A DNA stretch of 64,000 bases from Roseateles_B sp041905785 (GCA_041905785.1 JAYRKJ010000014.1:62001-126000); one strand, 5' to 3'. Shown: positions 51,032-60,807, counted from the first letter of the stretch. The notes: generated from the letters alone by a model not told the origin. Numbers and translations: made by a program.

Positions 51032-52408
51032 ATGACCGTCCAACTCAAGAGCGCCCTGTCGCGCGCCACGCCCATCGTCGTGCTCGACGCGGCCAGCTTC
51101 CAGGCCCTGAAGGCCAAGCTTTCCAAACCGACGCAGAACTGGCTGGCCGCCATCGGTTTCATGGCCAAGCCGGACAGCCATGCCCTGGTGCCGGGCGCGG
51201 ATGGCAAGATTGAGAAGGTGCTCGCGGGCGTGGCCAGCGCGGCCTCGCCCTATGTCCTGTCGGCCCTGCCCATGGCGCTGCCCGAAGGCAACTACCAGCT
51301 GTCCGACGAGGGGCTGGCGGTCGCACCCGAGCAGGCGGCCCTGTCCTGGGAGCTGGGCAGCTATCACTTCGACGTTTACAAGGCGCGGCCCCGTGCCAGC
51401 GCCACGCTGCTGCTCAAGCCGGGCATTGACGCCGAGCGCGGCCTGGCCACTGCCGCCGCCATCTGCGCCGCCCGCGACCTGATCAACACCCCGGCCGAGC
51501 ACATGGGCCCGGCCGAACTCGCCGCAGCCGTGCAGGTGCTGGCCAAGCAGCATGGCGCCAAGTTCAAGCAGATCGTCGGCGAAGACCTGCTGAAGAAGGG
51601 CTTTCCGGCCGTGCACGCCGTGGGCCGCGCCAGCGTGCGCGCACCGCGCCTGATCGAGCTGAACTGGGGCAAGGCCCGGGATCCGCTGATCAGCCTGGTG
51701 GGCAAGGGCGTCTGCTTCGACACCGGCGGCCTGGACCTCAAGACGGCCGAGGGCATGCGCCAGATGAAGAAGGACATGGGCGGCGCGGCCAATGCCATCG
51801 CCCTGGCCGGCCTGATCATGACCCTCAAGCTGCCGGTGCGCCTGCAGCTGCTGATCCCCGCGGTGGAGAACGCCGTGGCCGGCAATGCCTACCGGCCGGG
51901 TGACATCATCAAGACACGCAAAGGCCTCCAGATCGAGATCGGCAACACCGACGCCGAAGGCCGCGTGATCCTCTCCGATGCCCTGGCCTATGCCAGCGAA
52001 GGCAAGCCCGAGCTGATCATCGACCTGGCGACGCTGACCGGCGCCGCTCGCGTGGCCCTGGGCCCGCAATTGCCGGCACTGTTCGCCAAGCACATGGACA
52101 CCGCCCGCGAACTGGTGGACCTGGGCCTGAAGATCGAGGATCCGGTCTGGCACATGCCGCTGTGGGCGCCCTACCTGCAGGGCATCCAGTCCAGCCTGGG
52201 CGACATCGTCAACACGGGCCCCAACCCCATGGCTGGCGCGATCAACGCCGCCTTGTTCCTGGAGTACTTCGTCGAGCCGCTGCAGGACTGGCTGCACCTG
52301 GACATCTACGGCTCCAACGCCAAGTCCCTGCCCGGTCGGCCGGAGGGCGGCGAGGCCCAGGGCATCCGCACGCTGCTGGCCTATCTGGAAGAGCGCTTCG
52401 GCGGCTGA
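51032..52408 (+). CDS. M17 leucyl aminopeptidase family protein
   Basis: This 458-residue cytosolic exopeptidase removes N-terminal residues from peptides. The catalytic domain shows GKGVCFDTGG (Lys225, Asp230) and the family signature NTDAEGR at 305-311, so the two-metal site is intact. The N-terminal domain is shorter and different from E. coli PepA, nearer to the PepB-like branch. GACAAT at 50996-51001 is a likely -10, giving a leader of about 23 nt. It is convergent with the GMC oxidoreductase gene and shares a terminator with it. Confidence 0.93.
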   Translation: MTVQLKSALSRATPIVVLDAASFQALKAKLSKPTQNWLAAIGFMAKPDSHALVPGADGKIEKVLAGVASAASPYVLSALPMALPEGNYQLSDEGLAVAPEQAALSWELGSYHFDVYKARPRASATLLLKPGIDAERGLATAAAICAARDLINTPAEHMGPAELAAAVQVLAKQHGAKFKQIVGEDLLKKGFPAVHAVGRASVRAPRLIELNWGKARDPLISLVGKGVCFDTGGLDLKTAEGMRQMKKDMGGAANAIALAGLIMTLKLPVRLQLLIPAVENAVAGNAYRPGDIIKTRKGLQIEIGNTDAEGRVILSDALAYASEGKPELIIDLATLTGAARVALGPQLPALFAKHMDTARELVDLGLKIEDPVWHMPLWAPYLQGIQSSLGDIVNTGPNPMAGAINAALFLEYFVEPLQDWLHLDIYGSNAKSLPGRPEGGEAQGIRTLLAYLEERFGG

Positions 52409-52432
52409 GCGAAGGCCCGGCTCGCGCAGCCA

Positions 52433-52454
52433 GGCCCGCTCCGGCGGGCCTTTT
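52433..52454 (+). terminator. Intrinsic terminator of the M17 peptidase gene
   Basis: GGCCCGC-TCCG-GCGGGCC is followed by TTTT. It ends at the last base of the convergent GMC gene, so it may stop transcripts from both sides. Confidence 0.75.
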
Positions 52455-54106
52455 CATGCCTGCTGCTGCAGCATCCAGCTTGCGATGCGTTCGGCGATCA
52501 TCAGCGTAGGCGCATTGGTGTTGCCGCTGGTGATGGTGGGCATCAGGCTGGCGTCGGCCACGCGAAGTCCGGCCACGCCGCGCACCCGGCCCTGCGGGTC
52601 GGTCACGGCCATCGGGTCCGCGCTGCGGCCCATCTTGCAGGTGCCCACGGGATGGAAGATGGTGGTGGCGATGTCACCGGCCAGGCGGGCGAGCTCCTCG
52701 TCGCTCTCGTAGGCAGGCCCCGGCTTCACCTCGCGCGGCTGGAAGGGCGCCAAGGCCGGCTGCGCCACGATGCGCCGCGTGAGTCGCAGGCTTTGCGCCG
52801 CGATGCGGCGGTCGTCCTCGGTGCTGAGGTAGTTGGGCGCGATGCGGGGCGCCTCGCCGGGGTCGCTGCTGCGTATGCTCACGCTTCCGCGGCTGCTGGG
52901 GTTGAGGTTGCAGACGCTGGCGGTGAAGGCATTGAAGCGGTGCAGGAGCTCGCCGAAGGCCTCCAGGGACAGCGGCTGCACGTGGTACTCCAGGTCCGGC
53001 CAGCGCAGGGTGGGGGACGAGCGCGTGAATGCACCCAGCTGCGAGGGCGCCATGCTCATCGGGCCGCTGCGCGACCACAGGTACTGCAGGCCTATGCCCA
53101 GCTTGCCCCACCAGCTCGCGGCCTGGGTGTTGAGCGTGCGCGTGCCTTCGACGGCGTAGACGGCGCGGATCTGCAGGTGGTCCTGCAGGTTCTGGCCGAC
53201 GCCGGGCAGGTCCTGCTGCACGGCAATGCCCAAGGACTGCAGCAGCGTCGCCGGACCCAAGCCGGAGCATTGCAGGATCTGCGGCGAGCCGATGGCGCCG
53301 GCCGCCAGCACCAGCTCGCCGCCGGGCGCCAGCCGTACCTGCTCCAGACCGTGGGGCGTGAGCACCGTCGCGCCTTCACAGCGCAGCACGCCCGAGGCCT
53401 CGCGACGCAGGCTCAGGCGCTGCACCGCGGCGCCGGTCCACAGCTCGAAATTGGGGCGGCCCAGACAGGTGGGGCGCAGAAAGGCCTTCGCGGCATTCCA
53501 GCGCAGGCCGCCGCGCTGGTTGACCTCGAAATAGGCCACGCCTTCGTTGTTGCCGCCGTTGAAGTCCTCCGTGCGGGGAATGCCGGCCTGCTCGGCGGCG
53601 GAGGCGAAGGCGTCCAGGATGTCCCAGCGCAGGCGCTGCTTCTCCACCCGCCACTCGCCGCGATGGCCGTGCAGGGCGCGGAAGGCCTCGTCCGCGGCGT
53701 CGGCGGCGTCGAGCCGCCAGTGGTCCTCGTGCTGCTTGAACAAAGGCAAGACCTGACCCCAGGACCAGGCATCCTCGCCGGTGAGGGCCGCCCAGTGCTC
53801 ATAGTCGCGCGACTGGCCGCGCATGTAGATCATGCCGTTGATGCTGGAGCTGCCGCCCAGCACCTTGCCGCGCGGGTAGCGCAGCTGGCGCCCGTTGAGC
53901 CCGGCCTCGCCTTCGGTCTGGTAGAGCCAGTCGGTGCGCGGATTGCCGATGCAGTACAGGTAGCCGACGGGGATGTGGATCCAGTGGTAATCGTCCTTCC
54001 CGCCCGCCTCCAGCAGCAGCACGCGCTTGCCTGGGTCGGCGCTCAGCCGATTGGCCAGCAGGCAGCCGGCGGTGCCGGCTCCCACGATGATGGTGTCGAA
54101 TTCCAT
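52454..54106 (-). CDS. GMC-family oxidoreductase (choline-dehydrogenase-like)
   Basis: This 550-residue FAD enzyme has the dinucleotide fold IIVGAGTAGCLLANRL at about residues 5-20, the GMC signature block GKVLGGSSSINGMIYMRG, and the catalytic-end motifs HPVGTCKMG and SGNTNAPT with active-site His and Asn. It oxidises an alcohol to an aldehyde; the substrate is not evident. ATG 54104-54106 is preferred over an in-frame upstream Met 10 codons earlier, which would overlap the next gene region. The gene upstream ends 20 bp before it on the same strand. Confidence 0.92.
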   Translation of the reverse strand: MEFDTIIVGAGTAGCLLANRLSADPGKRVLLLEAGGKDDYHWIHIPVGYLYCIGNPRTDWLYQTEGEAGLNGRQLRYPRGKVLGGSSSINGMIYMRGQSRDYEHWAALTGEDAWSWGQVLPLFKQHEDHWRLDAADAADEAFRALHGHRGEWRVEKQRLRWDILDAFASAAEQAGIPRTEDFNGGNNEGVAYFEVNQRGGLRWNAAKAFLRPTCLGRPNFELWTGAAVQRLSLRREASGVLRCEGATVLTPHGLEQVRLAPGGELVLAAGAIGSPQILQCSGLGPATLLQSLGIAVQQDLPGVGQNLQDHLQIRAVYAVEGTRTLNTQAASWWGKLGIGLQYLWSRSGPMSMAPSQLGAFTRSSPTLRWPDLEYHVQPLSLEAFGELLHRFNAFTASVCNLNPSSRGSVSIRSSDPGEAPRIAPNYLSTEDDRRIAAQSLRLTRRIVAQPALAPFQPREVKPGPAYESDEELARLAGDIATTIFHPVGTCKMGRSADPMAVTDPQGRVRGVAGLRVADASLMPTITSGNTNAPTLMIAERIASWMLQQQA

Positions 54107-54126
54107 GGGCTCGCGTTCTCCGGGAT

Positions 54127-55161
54127 TCAAGCCCAACCGGCGGCCAGCTCAAGCACCAACTGGGCCGCGGGCTTGGGGCGGACCAGGGGCAGGGCCTGCC
54201 CGGCCCAGAGACTCAGGAGATCGGCCCGCCCTTGGGCCGCGGCGGCCTGGCGCATGGGGCGGGTCAAGGCATTGGGGATGGGGAAATCAGGCAGGGGCGC
54301 GTCAGCCATCTCTCGGGTGAAGGCATTGGCCAGGCCGCGGGCCTCGCGGCCGGAGAAGGCGCGGGTGAGTGTCGAGTCGGCATCGCGGGCGAGCGTCAGC
54401 GCCTCCCGGTAGGCAGGCGACAGGGGGCATTCCTCCGCCAGCAGGAAGGCCGTGCCTACCGCGGCGGCCGCGGCGCCCAGGGCGCGGGCGGCGGCCATGC
54501 CGCGGGCGTCGGCAATGCCGCCCGCGGCGATGACCGGCACATAAAGCGCATCCACCAGCTGCGGAACGAGGGCCAGCGTGCCGATCAGCGCGCCTTCGCG
54601 CCGGCCGTGGAAGCCGCCGCGGTGGCCGCCGGCCTCGTAGCCTTGCGCGACGACGGCATGCACGCCGCTTTCCTGCAGCTGCAGGGCCTCGCTGAGCTGC
54701 GTGGCCGTGCCCATCACGACATGCCCTTCATCTCGCAGGGCCTGGACCAGGGCCGCCCCGGGATCGCCGAAGGCAAAGCTCACGACGGCCGGCCGCAGCT
54801 CGCGCACCACGGCCAGCTGCGCCTCGAAGTCTTCCTCGCAGGCGGCCGGCAGCTCGGGCACGGGCAGACCCAGGCTTGCGGCATGCGGGGCCAGGCGCTG
54901 GCGATAGGCCTCCACCAGCGCGGCGTCGACACGCCAGGCTTGCGGGCAGAACAGATTGATGCCGAAGGGCTTGTCGGTGCGCGCACGGATTTCGGCCACC
55001 ACCGCCCGGATGCGCGCCGGGCTCAGGTAGGCGGCTCCCAACTGGCCCAGCCCGCCCGCCTCGCTGACGGCGGCAACCAGCGCAGCGCTCGCGGCCTCGC
55101 CGGCCATGGGCGCCATCAGCACGGGCGTGGGGATGCCCAGTTTCTGCAGCAGGCTCTTCAT
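54127..55161 (-). CDS. Nitronate monooxygenase / 2-nitropropane dioxygenase-like
   Basis: This 344-residue flavin-dependent TIM barrel starts MKSLLQKLGIPTPVLMAPMAG. FMN-binding blocks VVAQGYEAGGHRGGF (catalytic His region) and VIAAGGIADARGM are present. Family members oxidise alkyl nitronates or act on related substrates. The stop is 20 bp before the GMC gene start and the MarC gene ends 11 bp before its ATG, so these three are probably one operon. Confidence 0.9.
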   Translation of the reverse strand: MKSLLQKLGIPTPVLMAPMAGEAASAALVAAVSEAGGLGQLGAAYLSPARIRAVVAEIRARTDKPFGINLFCPQAWRVDAALVEAYRQRLAPHAASLGLPVPELPAACEEDFEAQLAVVRELRPAVVSFAFGDPGAALVQALRDEGHVVMGTATQLSEALQLQESGVHAVVAQGYEAGGHRGGFHGRREGALIGTLALVPQLVDALYVPVIAAGGIADARGMAAARALGAAAAAVGTAFLLAEECPLSPAYREALTLARDADSTLTRAFSGREARGLANAFTREMADAPLPDFPIPNALTRPMRQAAAAQGRADLLSLWAGQALPLVRPKPAAQLVLELAAGWA

Positions 55162-55172
55162 CGCGCGCTCCT

Positions 55173-55814
55173 TCAATTGGCCAGATGCGAGGCCAGCACA
55201 GGGAAGAGCTTGATCAGGCCATCCTGCAGCAGTTCCACCGCCAGCGCGGCCAGGATCAGGCCCATCAGCCGGGTCATGATGTTGATGCCGGTCTGCCCCA
55301 GGACCTTGGCGATGCGGCCGGACGCGGAGAAAACGAGGTAGGTTGCCAGGCCCACCACCACGCCGTAGCCAACCAGGACGCCCAGCTCCCACCAGTGGCG
55401 GGTCTTGTCGGCGTAGATCACCATGGTGGAGATGGTGGCCGGGCCGGTCAGCAGCGGGATGGTGAGCGGCACGACGGCGATGCTGGCGCCGCTGCTGAGC
55501 TTGGCCTGGCCCTCGCTGAGGTCCTCCGGCCGGCTCTCGGCGGGGCGGGCATTGAGCATCTGCAAGGCGCTGATCAGCAGCAGCACACCGCCGCCCACCT
55601 GAAAACTGGCCAGCGAGATGTTGAAGAAGTCCAGCACCTTGAGCCCGGCCAACGCGCTGATGGAAATCACCAGAAAGGCCGTGATGGAGCTGACGCGCAC
55701 CGTGTGGCGGCGCTGCTCGGGGCTGAGGTCCTGGGCGAAGTGGATGAAGAAGGGCACCACGCCGATGGGGTTGACGATGGCCAGCAGGGCGATCAGGGGC
55801 TTGACGATGTCCAT
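55173..55814 (-). CDS. MarC-family membrane protein
   Basis: This 213-residue protein has six hydrophobic helices. The family pattern begins at IVKPLIALLAIVNPIGVVPFF and includes LTIPLLTGPATISTMVIY. MarC proteins were once linked to multiple antibiotic resistance, but their transport role is unproven. ATG 55812-55814 lies within the last codons of the upstream BtuF-like gene (22-bp overlap), so translation is coupled. Confidence 0.9.
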   Translation of the reverse strand: MDIVKPLIALLAIVNPIGVVPFFIHFAQDLSPEQRRHTVRVSSITAFLVISISALAGLKVLDFFNISLASFQVGGGVLLLISALQMLNARPAESRPEDLSEGQAKLSSGASIAVVPLTIPLLTGPATISTMVIYADKTRHWWELGVLVGYGVVVGLATYLVFSASGRIAKVLGQTGINIMTRLMGLILAALAVELLQDGLIKLFPVLASHLAN

Positions 55815-56587
55815 CCACGCGTCTCCATCAGGTAGTGAAGGCCGGCGGCGGCACGCGGGCCGTACCAGCTGAGCAGTTCGCCGTCGACCAGCCGCACGCG
55901 GGCCTGCGGGCACAGCGCCTGGGCGGCGGCAAGGTGGCTGTTGTCGAAGCGGTAAGGCTCGGAACTGAGCAGCACTTCGTCGATCGCCTGCAGCCAGGGT
56001 TCGTCGCCCTGGATCACCGGATAGCGCGCAGCGCCGGCCTCGCCGCCATGCACATCGGGCCAGCTCTGCCAGCCCACCTCGGCCAGCATGCGGGCGATGT
56101 AGGTGTCGCGCGCCACGCTCATCCAGGGATCCTTCCAGATCAGGTAGAGCACGCGCTGCGGGGGCCAGGTCTTGCCTCGCGCCGTTCGCAGGGCCTGATC
56201 CAGGTGCAGCAGCAGGGCCTGGGCGCGCGCCGTGACGCCGGCTAGATGACCAAAGTGCGCCTGCATCTGGGCGATGAGTGCCGCGTTGTCCTGCGGCGCC
56301 TGCGGATGGGTCACGATGAGTTCGGGCACGAACTCGCGCAGCGCCGCCGCCGTGTCGGCCCGGTTCTCGTCCACATTCACGATCACGTGGGTGGGGGCCA
56401 GGCGGCGCAGCTTTTCCAGGTTGACGTCCTTGGTGCCGCCCACCTTGGGGATGTCCGCCACCGCCTGGGCCGGGTGAATGCAGAAGCCGGTGCGGGCCAC
56501 CAGCCAGGGGCGAAGGCCCAGCGCGATCAGCAGCTCGGTGATCGAGGGCACCAGCGAAGCGATGCGGGGCGCGGCGGTGTCGATCAC
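55793..56587 (-). CDS. BtuF-like metal/cobalamin-binding protein without signal peptide
   Basis: This 264-residue protein has the helical-backbone metal receptor fold of BtuF/TroA-type binding proteins (IASLVPSITELLIALGLRPWLVA at the start, KVGGTKDVNLEKLRRLAPTHVI next, and a C-terminal SEPYRFD block). It lacks a signal peptide, so it is probably cytoplasmic and may handle corrinoids or other ligands there rather than feed an ABC importer. The start is GTG 56585-56587, which overlaps the stop of the upstream membrane protein gene as GTGA. Confidence 0.85.
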   Translation of the reverse strand: MIDTAAPRIASLVPSITELLIALGLRPWLVARTGFCIHPAQAVADIPKVGGTKDVNLEKLRRLAPTHVIVNVDENRADTAAALREFVPELIVTHPQAPQDNAALIAQMQAHFGHLAGVTARAQALLLHLDQALRTARGKTWPPQRVLYLIWKDPWMSVARDTYIARMLAEVGWQSWPDVHGGEAGAARYPVIQGDEPWLQAIDEVLLSSEPYRFDNSHLAAAQALCPQARVRLVDGELLSWYGPRAAAGLHYLMETRGWTSSSP

Positions 56588-57528
56588 AGCTGCGCTTCCT
56601 CGGCCGGCGGCTCGGTCAGCGCCAGCCACACGGCACAGCAGCCGCGCAGATAGAACAGCGCCGGCAGCACCAGGGCCAGCGCAAAAACCACGCCGCCGCC
56701 GGTCTGCACGGCCAAGCCGGCGGCGCTGGTGTTGATGGGAGTGCCCGCCGCGCCGAGACTGCGCAGGCCGCGCCCGAAGAGCCCGGCCATCAGCTGCTGC
56801 GGGGGCATCTCGATGCCGGCCGCCCAGGGCACCAGCAAGGCCATGGCCTGCCCGCCGCCGACGACGACCACGCTGATGCAGGCGCTCACCAGGCCCGAGA
56901 TCGCGAGCACGCCCACCATCAGCACGGCGGTATCCAGCAGCCGCCAGCGCAGCAGCCCGGCCAGCTTGCGCATGGCTTTGCGAGGCGCGAGGCCGGCCCA
57001 AATCGACGGGCCGGTCAGGGGGCCCACCATCACCAGCAGCGCCAGCAGCATGCCGCCGAACAATGCCACGCCCAAGGGTACCAGGGCACTGAGCAGCACC
57101 GGACCCACCTGGGGCAGCCGCGAGAGGCTCAGCAGGCCCAGCAGCAGGGCGCTCAGCAGGGCTGCCGCGCCCAGCATCGCCGCCAAGCACAAGAGCACGC
57201 GCGGGGCAATACGAAGACTGTCATAGGCGGCATCGCGCAGGTCCCGGACAGTCCGCCCGCGGGCCTGATCCATCAGCAAAAGCCCGGTGGCGTTGACGCC
57301 CAGGAAAACGATGGCAAGAGCGCCCAGGCCCCACAGGGCGCCGCTCCATGCCTGCTCGCGGGCCAGGGCCGCCTCGGCGGCGCCCAGCATCAGCCCAGCC
57401 AGGCAGAAGGAGGCCAGCAAGGCGCGAAAGGCGGCGCCATTGCGTGCGGCGTCCAGGCTGGACAGGAGTCGGGCGAGGGTGTGGGGGCTGAGGCTGGAAA
57501 TCACGGCAGGGCCATTGTTCTGCTGCAT
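56584..57528 (-). CDS. Multi-pass membrane protein of unknown function
   Basis: This 314-residue protein has about six hydrophobic helices (for example ALLASFCLAGLMLGAAEAA, ALGALAIVFLGVNATGLLL in part, and VVFALALVLPALFYL). Gly/Ala-rich loops separate them. No family signature is recognised. ATG 57526-57528 is preferred over a Met 12 codons earlier. It heads the minus-strand run that continues with the BtuF-like and MarC genes. Confidence 0.72.
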   Translation of the reverse strand: MQQNNGPAVISSLSPHTLARLLSSLDAARNGAAFRALLASFCLAGLMLGAAEAALAREQAWSGALWGLGALAIVFLGVNATGLLLMDQARGRTVRDLRDAAYDSLRIAPRVLLCLAAMLGAAALLSALLLGLLSLSRLPQVGPVLLSALVPLGVALFGGMLLALLVMVGPLTGPSIWAGLAPRKAMRKLAGLLRWRLLDTAVLMVGVLAISGLVSACISVVVVGGGQAMALLVPWAAGIEMPPQQLMAGLFGRGLRSLGAAGTPINTSAAGLAVQTGGGVVFALALVLPALFYLRGCCAVWLALTEPPAEEAQL

Positions 57529-57802
57529 CTTAGCGAGACCGGCATTTCTCTCTAGGGCTGCCATGGGATTTGCTCGATTACCCTAGTCGGGGGCGCCGGA
57601 GCATGTCGAAATGCGCCCAACCAAGGGTTTGTACTGGTTTTCATGCGGCGCCTAAAAACAACAGTCCGCAGAGGGTGCTTTGCGCCGCCAGAAAAGCTCC
57701 GCCCATAATCGGCAACCTGTGTCTGGATGCAGCGCCTTCGGTTGAATGGTTCACGATGGGTTGAAGCTCCACATGGTTATTTGGTATTGAAAGGGCTTCC
57801 CC

Positions 57803-58261
57803 ATGGGAAACAAGCTTTATGTAGGCAATCTGGCCTATAGCGTCCGCGACGAATCGCTGCAAGAAGCGTTCTCGCAATTTGGTACGGTGACCTCCGCCAA
57901 GGTCATGATGGACCGCGAGACCGGTCGCTCCAAGGGCTTCGGCTTTGTGGAGATGGGTTCGGACGCCGAAGCGCAAGCCGCCATCAATGGCATGAACGGT
58001 GCTGCTCTGGAAGGCCGCGCCATCGTCGTGAACGAAGCCCGTCCCCGTGAAGAGCGTCCGGGCGGCTTCGGTGGCGGCGGTGGTGGCCGCGGTGGCTTCG
58101 GCGGCGGTCGCTCCGGCGGCGGCGGCTTCGGCGGCGGCGGTGGCGGCGGTTACGGCGGTGGCCGTTCCGGCGGCGGCGGCTACGGTGGCGGCGGCGGCGG
58201 TTACGGCGGTGGCCGTTCCGGCGGCGGCGGCTACGGCGGCGGCCGTTCGGGCGGCTACTGA
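57803..58261 (+). CDS. Glycine-rich RRM RNA-binding protein
   Basis: This 152-residue protein has one RNA recognition motif (residues 3-78) with RNP2 KLYVGNL (4-10) and RNP1 KGFGFVEM (44-51). It is followed by an 85-152 tail made of Gly, Tyr, Arg and Ser repeats. Such proteins are cold-induced RNA chaperones in cyanobacteria and many proteobacteria. A 274-bp gap with a long likely 5' UTR precedes it, as is common for cold-shock genes. An intrinsic terminator follows the stop. Confidence 0.95.
   Translation: MGNKLYVGNLAYSVRDESLQEAFSQFGTVTSAKVMMDRETGRSKGFGFVEMGSDAEAQAAINGMNGAALEGRAIVVNEARPREERPGGFGGGGGGRGGFGGGRSGGGGFGGGGGGGYGGGRSGGGGYGGGGGGYGGGRSGGGGYGGGRSGGY
58066..58260 (+). repeat. In-frame Gly-rich tandem repeats in the RRM gene
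   Basis: The tail contains near-identical units coding YGGGRSGGGG and GGYGGGGG. One unit starts at 58150 (TTACGGCGGTGGCCGTTCCGG) and recurs at 58201, a period of 51 bp or 17 codons. Unequal exchange could change its length between strains. Confidence 0.85.
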
Positions 58262-58301
58262 TGCGCCTGGGGCTGGACCGGGTTCAGCCCCTGCAATAAA
58301 G

Positions 58302-58329
58302 AAAGCACCCTCGTCGAGGGTGCTTTTTT
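58302..58329 (+). terminator. Intrinsic terminator of the RRM gene
   Basis: AAAGCACCCTC-GTC-GAGGGTGCTTT continues into a T run, forming an 11-bp stem with a 3-nt loop. Confidence 0.93.
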
Positions 58330-58485
58330 CTTGCCCGGTCCCGCCCGCCGCAGCGGCTTCAGACCCATGGGCCGGACTTCGCGACCGGCTTCGCTGGACG
58401 CTTTCGCTTGCGCGATGAGCCTGGCAATGGACTTGCGCGGGCGCCGGCCCCGCAGCCCCGACCGGGGTGCGAGGCCGGGGTGCTC

Positions 58486-60807
58486 TCAGCGCCCGAACAC
58501 GGTGCTGTATTTGGCGAACCACTCCTTCTGCACCGCTTCGCCAGGCTGGCGCCGCGTGTGGGTGTAGCCCAGGCTGAAGGCGCTGCTCAGCCCCTGTCGG
58601 CGTTGATAGACCAGCGATTGCGTGCTGCTGTGGCGACGATCCTCTTCCAGCGTGCCGTCGGGCATCCGGCTCAGGCCGCGCTGCTGCAGGATCAGGCGCA
58701 GCGAGTCCTGGGCGCTGAAGTGCAGCACGGCCAGCGATTGGCCCAGCCATTCCTGCAGCGAGCGCTGGTGCTGCGGGCCGCGCACGTCTGACCAGCCCAG
58801 GCGCTGATTCCATTCCAGCGCCATCTGCGCCGGCAGGTTGAAGCGGAAGTTGGCGTCGATGGCCAGGGTCTGGCCGCGGCCCAGACGGTCCGCTTCCACG
58901 TCCAGCCGGCGGCCGAATTCGTAGTCGATGCTGAACAAGCTGAACCAGGACGATGGGTTCAGGATGAAGCCCAGGTTGATGGTTCGCGGCTGATGCAGCA
59001 CGCCGCTGGCCTTGGCTCGCTGGGCATCCAGCCCCACGTGTGCCCAGAACTCGAACTTGCGGGCCGAGGTGAACCAGACACCGGGCTGCACGCGGCGCTC
59101 CAACACCTGGCCGGACGGCACGTCGAACTCGGGGTCGCGCAAGGTGTTGGTTTGGGCCAGCTTGAGCTGCCATTCGAATTCATAGGCCGGCCAGCTCAGC
59201 GAGGTGCCGGGCAGGTGCAGGGTCTGGCTGCCCATGCGCCGGTTCAGCTGGGCCGTGACGCGCTGGATGCCGGTCTGGTTGACGAAGCCGTTGTCGTTGG
59301 CAAAACGCGGGCTCAACCGCTCCAGGTGCAGGAAATTGGCCCAGTCCTCGCTGCGATGGCGGCCCTCGATCCAGACGTAGCTGCCGCTCTGCGCGCGCTG
59401 GCGCAGCGGCTGGTCCTGCTCGTCGAATCCCAGTGTCGTGCTGGACAGCAGCACATGGCCGCGCACGCTGGCCTGCTCGCTGAGATTGGCATGGAAGTCG
59501 CTGCCCAGCACCCAGTTGTGGCGGCCCAGGCCATAGTCGCGGATGGAGACCAGACCTGCCGCGCCCCAGTGCTCGAACTGGCGGTGCAGGCGGCCGAAGC
59601 TGGCCTGGGAGCTCAGGTTCGAGGGCAGGCGCTCCTGAGTCTCGTAGGCGTTGGAGCGGAAGATCTTGCCGCCGCCCTTGTCCCGCAGGCTGAGGAAGGT
59701 GCCTTCGGCCTCCGCGCCTCGCCAGGTCGCACGCAGGCCCCAGTTGGGGTCGGTGATGGCGCGGGAATAGAACGCTGCCAGGCCGCGCGCCTGACCGCTT
59801 TCATCCGGCTGCCCCTTGCCGGTGACGTCCTGGCTTTCCAGGAAGAAGGGGCGCTTCTCGGTGAGCAGCAGCGCATAGCGCGTGTTGCCGGCGAGCTGGG
59901 GCACGTCCAGCTCGACCTGGGAGAAATCGGGGTTCAGCGTGGCGTCCACCACCCAGTCGGCACGGGGGCGCCATTTCAGCTCCAGGCCCAGGTTGGCATC
60001 GTTCTGACGCGTCAGCGGCGCACTTGCGCTGCGCTCCTCATGCCGGCGCAGGGTGAGCTCAGGGCGCAGTTCGACAAAGCTGCGCTCTCGCACGCTTTGC
60101 ACCAGGTCGCCCAGACCTTCGATGGGCTGCAGCTCGGCGATGTTGTGCAGGGAGTCCTGGGTCAGCGGAGCCGAGACCAGGAAGACGTTCTCGTCGCGCG
60201 GCACACTGCGCCCGACCATCAGGCGCCAGTCCGCGCCGCCCTGATACGGATAGCGCAGGGTCGACAAAGGCCAGCGCAGCTCGACGCTGTAGCCGTCCGG
60301 CAGGCGCTGCGCGGCGGCCTGCACATCGAAGTCCGGGGCGAAGTCCTCCACGTCGTCGGCCGCGGCGATGCTGCCATCGGCCACCACGCCGTTGGCCCCC
60401 ACGCGCACGAACTGGGCCGTGCGGCGCTGGCCCATGGGGTCCAGATAAACGACGATGTGGTCCTGGTCGCGCTTGACCTGGTCACGGCGCACCAGTGGAG
60501 CCCGGATCTGGTCCGGGTGCTCGTCATAGCAGCGGATGCCGAAGATCAGCGCGTCCTTGTCGGCGATCACCTGCACGGTGGTGCGCCATCGTGCCGGCTT
60601 CTTGTCCTGCGGCTGCAGCTGGATGAAGCTGTCGTGGATGGGGGCTTGCGCCCAGACGGCATCGTCCAGCCGGCCATCAATCTGCACGGATGCGTTTGCC
60701 ACGCGCAAGGCCTTGGGCCAGGGCATGGCGGGAAGGTCGGCATGGGCCTGTTGAGTGCCCAGCAATGCCAGGCAGGCCGCAGCGACCGCGTGTCGCGTTT
60801 TGTTCAT
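58486..60807 (-). CDS. DUF5916 / CBM9-like outer-membrane protein
   Basis: This 773-residue protein has a signal peptide (residues 1-23, cleavage after AHA). A family-9 carbohydrate-binding-like domain follows (about 35-215, VQIDGRLDDAVWAQA, with DDVEDFAPDFDV later), then a long beta-strand region of the DUF5916 type (TEKRPFFLESQDVTG is characteristic) that likely forms an outer-membrane barrel; it ends YSTVFGR. Such proteins are thought to bind ligands at the cell surface. ATG 60805-60807 has an excellent ribosome site (AAGGAGGAGCC). Confidence 0.88.
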   Translation of the reverse strand: MNKTRHAVAAACLALLGTQQAHADLPAMPWPKALRVANASVQIDGRLDDAVWAQAPIHDSFIQLQPQDKKPARWRTTVQVIADKDALIFGIRCYDEHPDQIRAPLVRRDQVKRDQDHIVVYLDPMGQRRTAQFVRVGANGVVADGSIAAADDVEDFAPDFDVQAAAQRLPDGYSVELRWPLSTLRYPYQGGADWRLMVGRSVPRDENVFLVSAPLTQDSLHNIAELQPIEGLGDLVQSVRERSFVELRPELTLRRHEERSASAPLTRQNDANLGLELKWRPRADWVVDATLNPDFSQVELDVPQLAGNTRYALLLTEKRPFFLESQDVTGKGQPDESGQARGLAAFYSRAITDPNWGLRATWRGAEAEGTFLSLRDKGGGKIFRSNAYETQERLPSNLSSQASFGRLHRQFEHWGAAGLVSIRDYGLGRHNWVLGSDFHANLSEQASVRGHVLLSSTTLGFDEQDQPLRQRAQSGSYVWIEGRHRSEDWANFLHLERLSPRFANDNGFVNQTGIQRVTAQLNRRMGSQTLHLPGTSLSWPAYEFEWQLKLAQTNTLRDPEFDVPSGQVLERRVQPGVWFTSARKFEFWAHVGLDAQRAKASGVLHQPRTINLGFILNPSSWFSLFSIDYEFGRRLDVEADRLGRGQTLAIDANFRFNLPAQMALEWNQRLGWSDVRGPQHQRSLQEWLGQSLAVLHFSAQDSLRLILQQRGLSRMPDGTLEEDRRHSSTQSLVYQRRQGLSSAFSLGYTHTRRQPGEAVQKEWFAKYSTVFGR

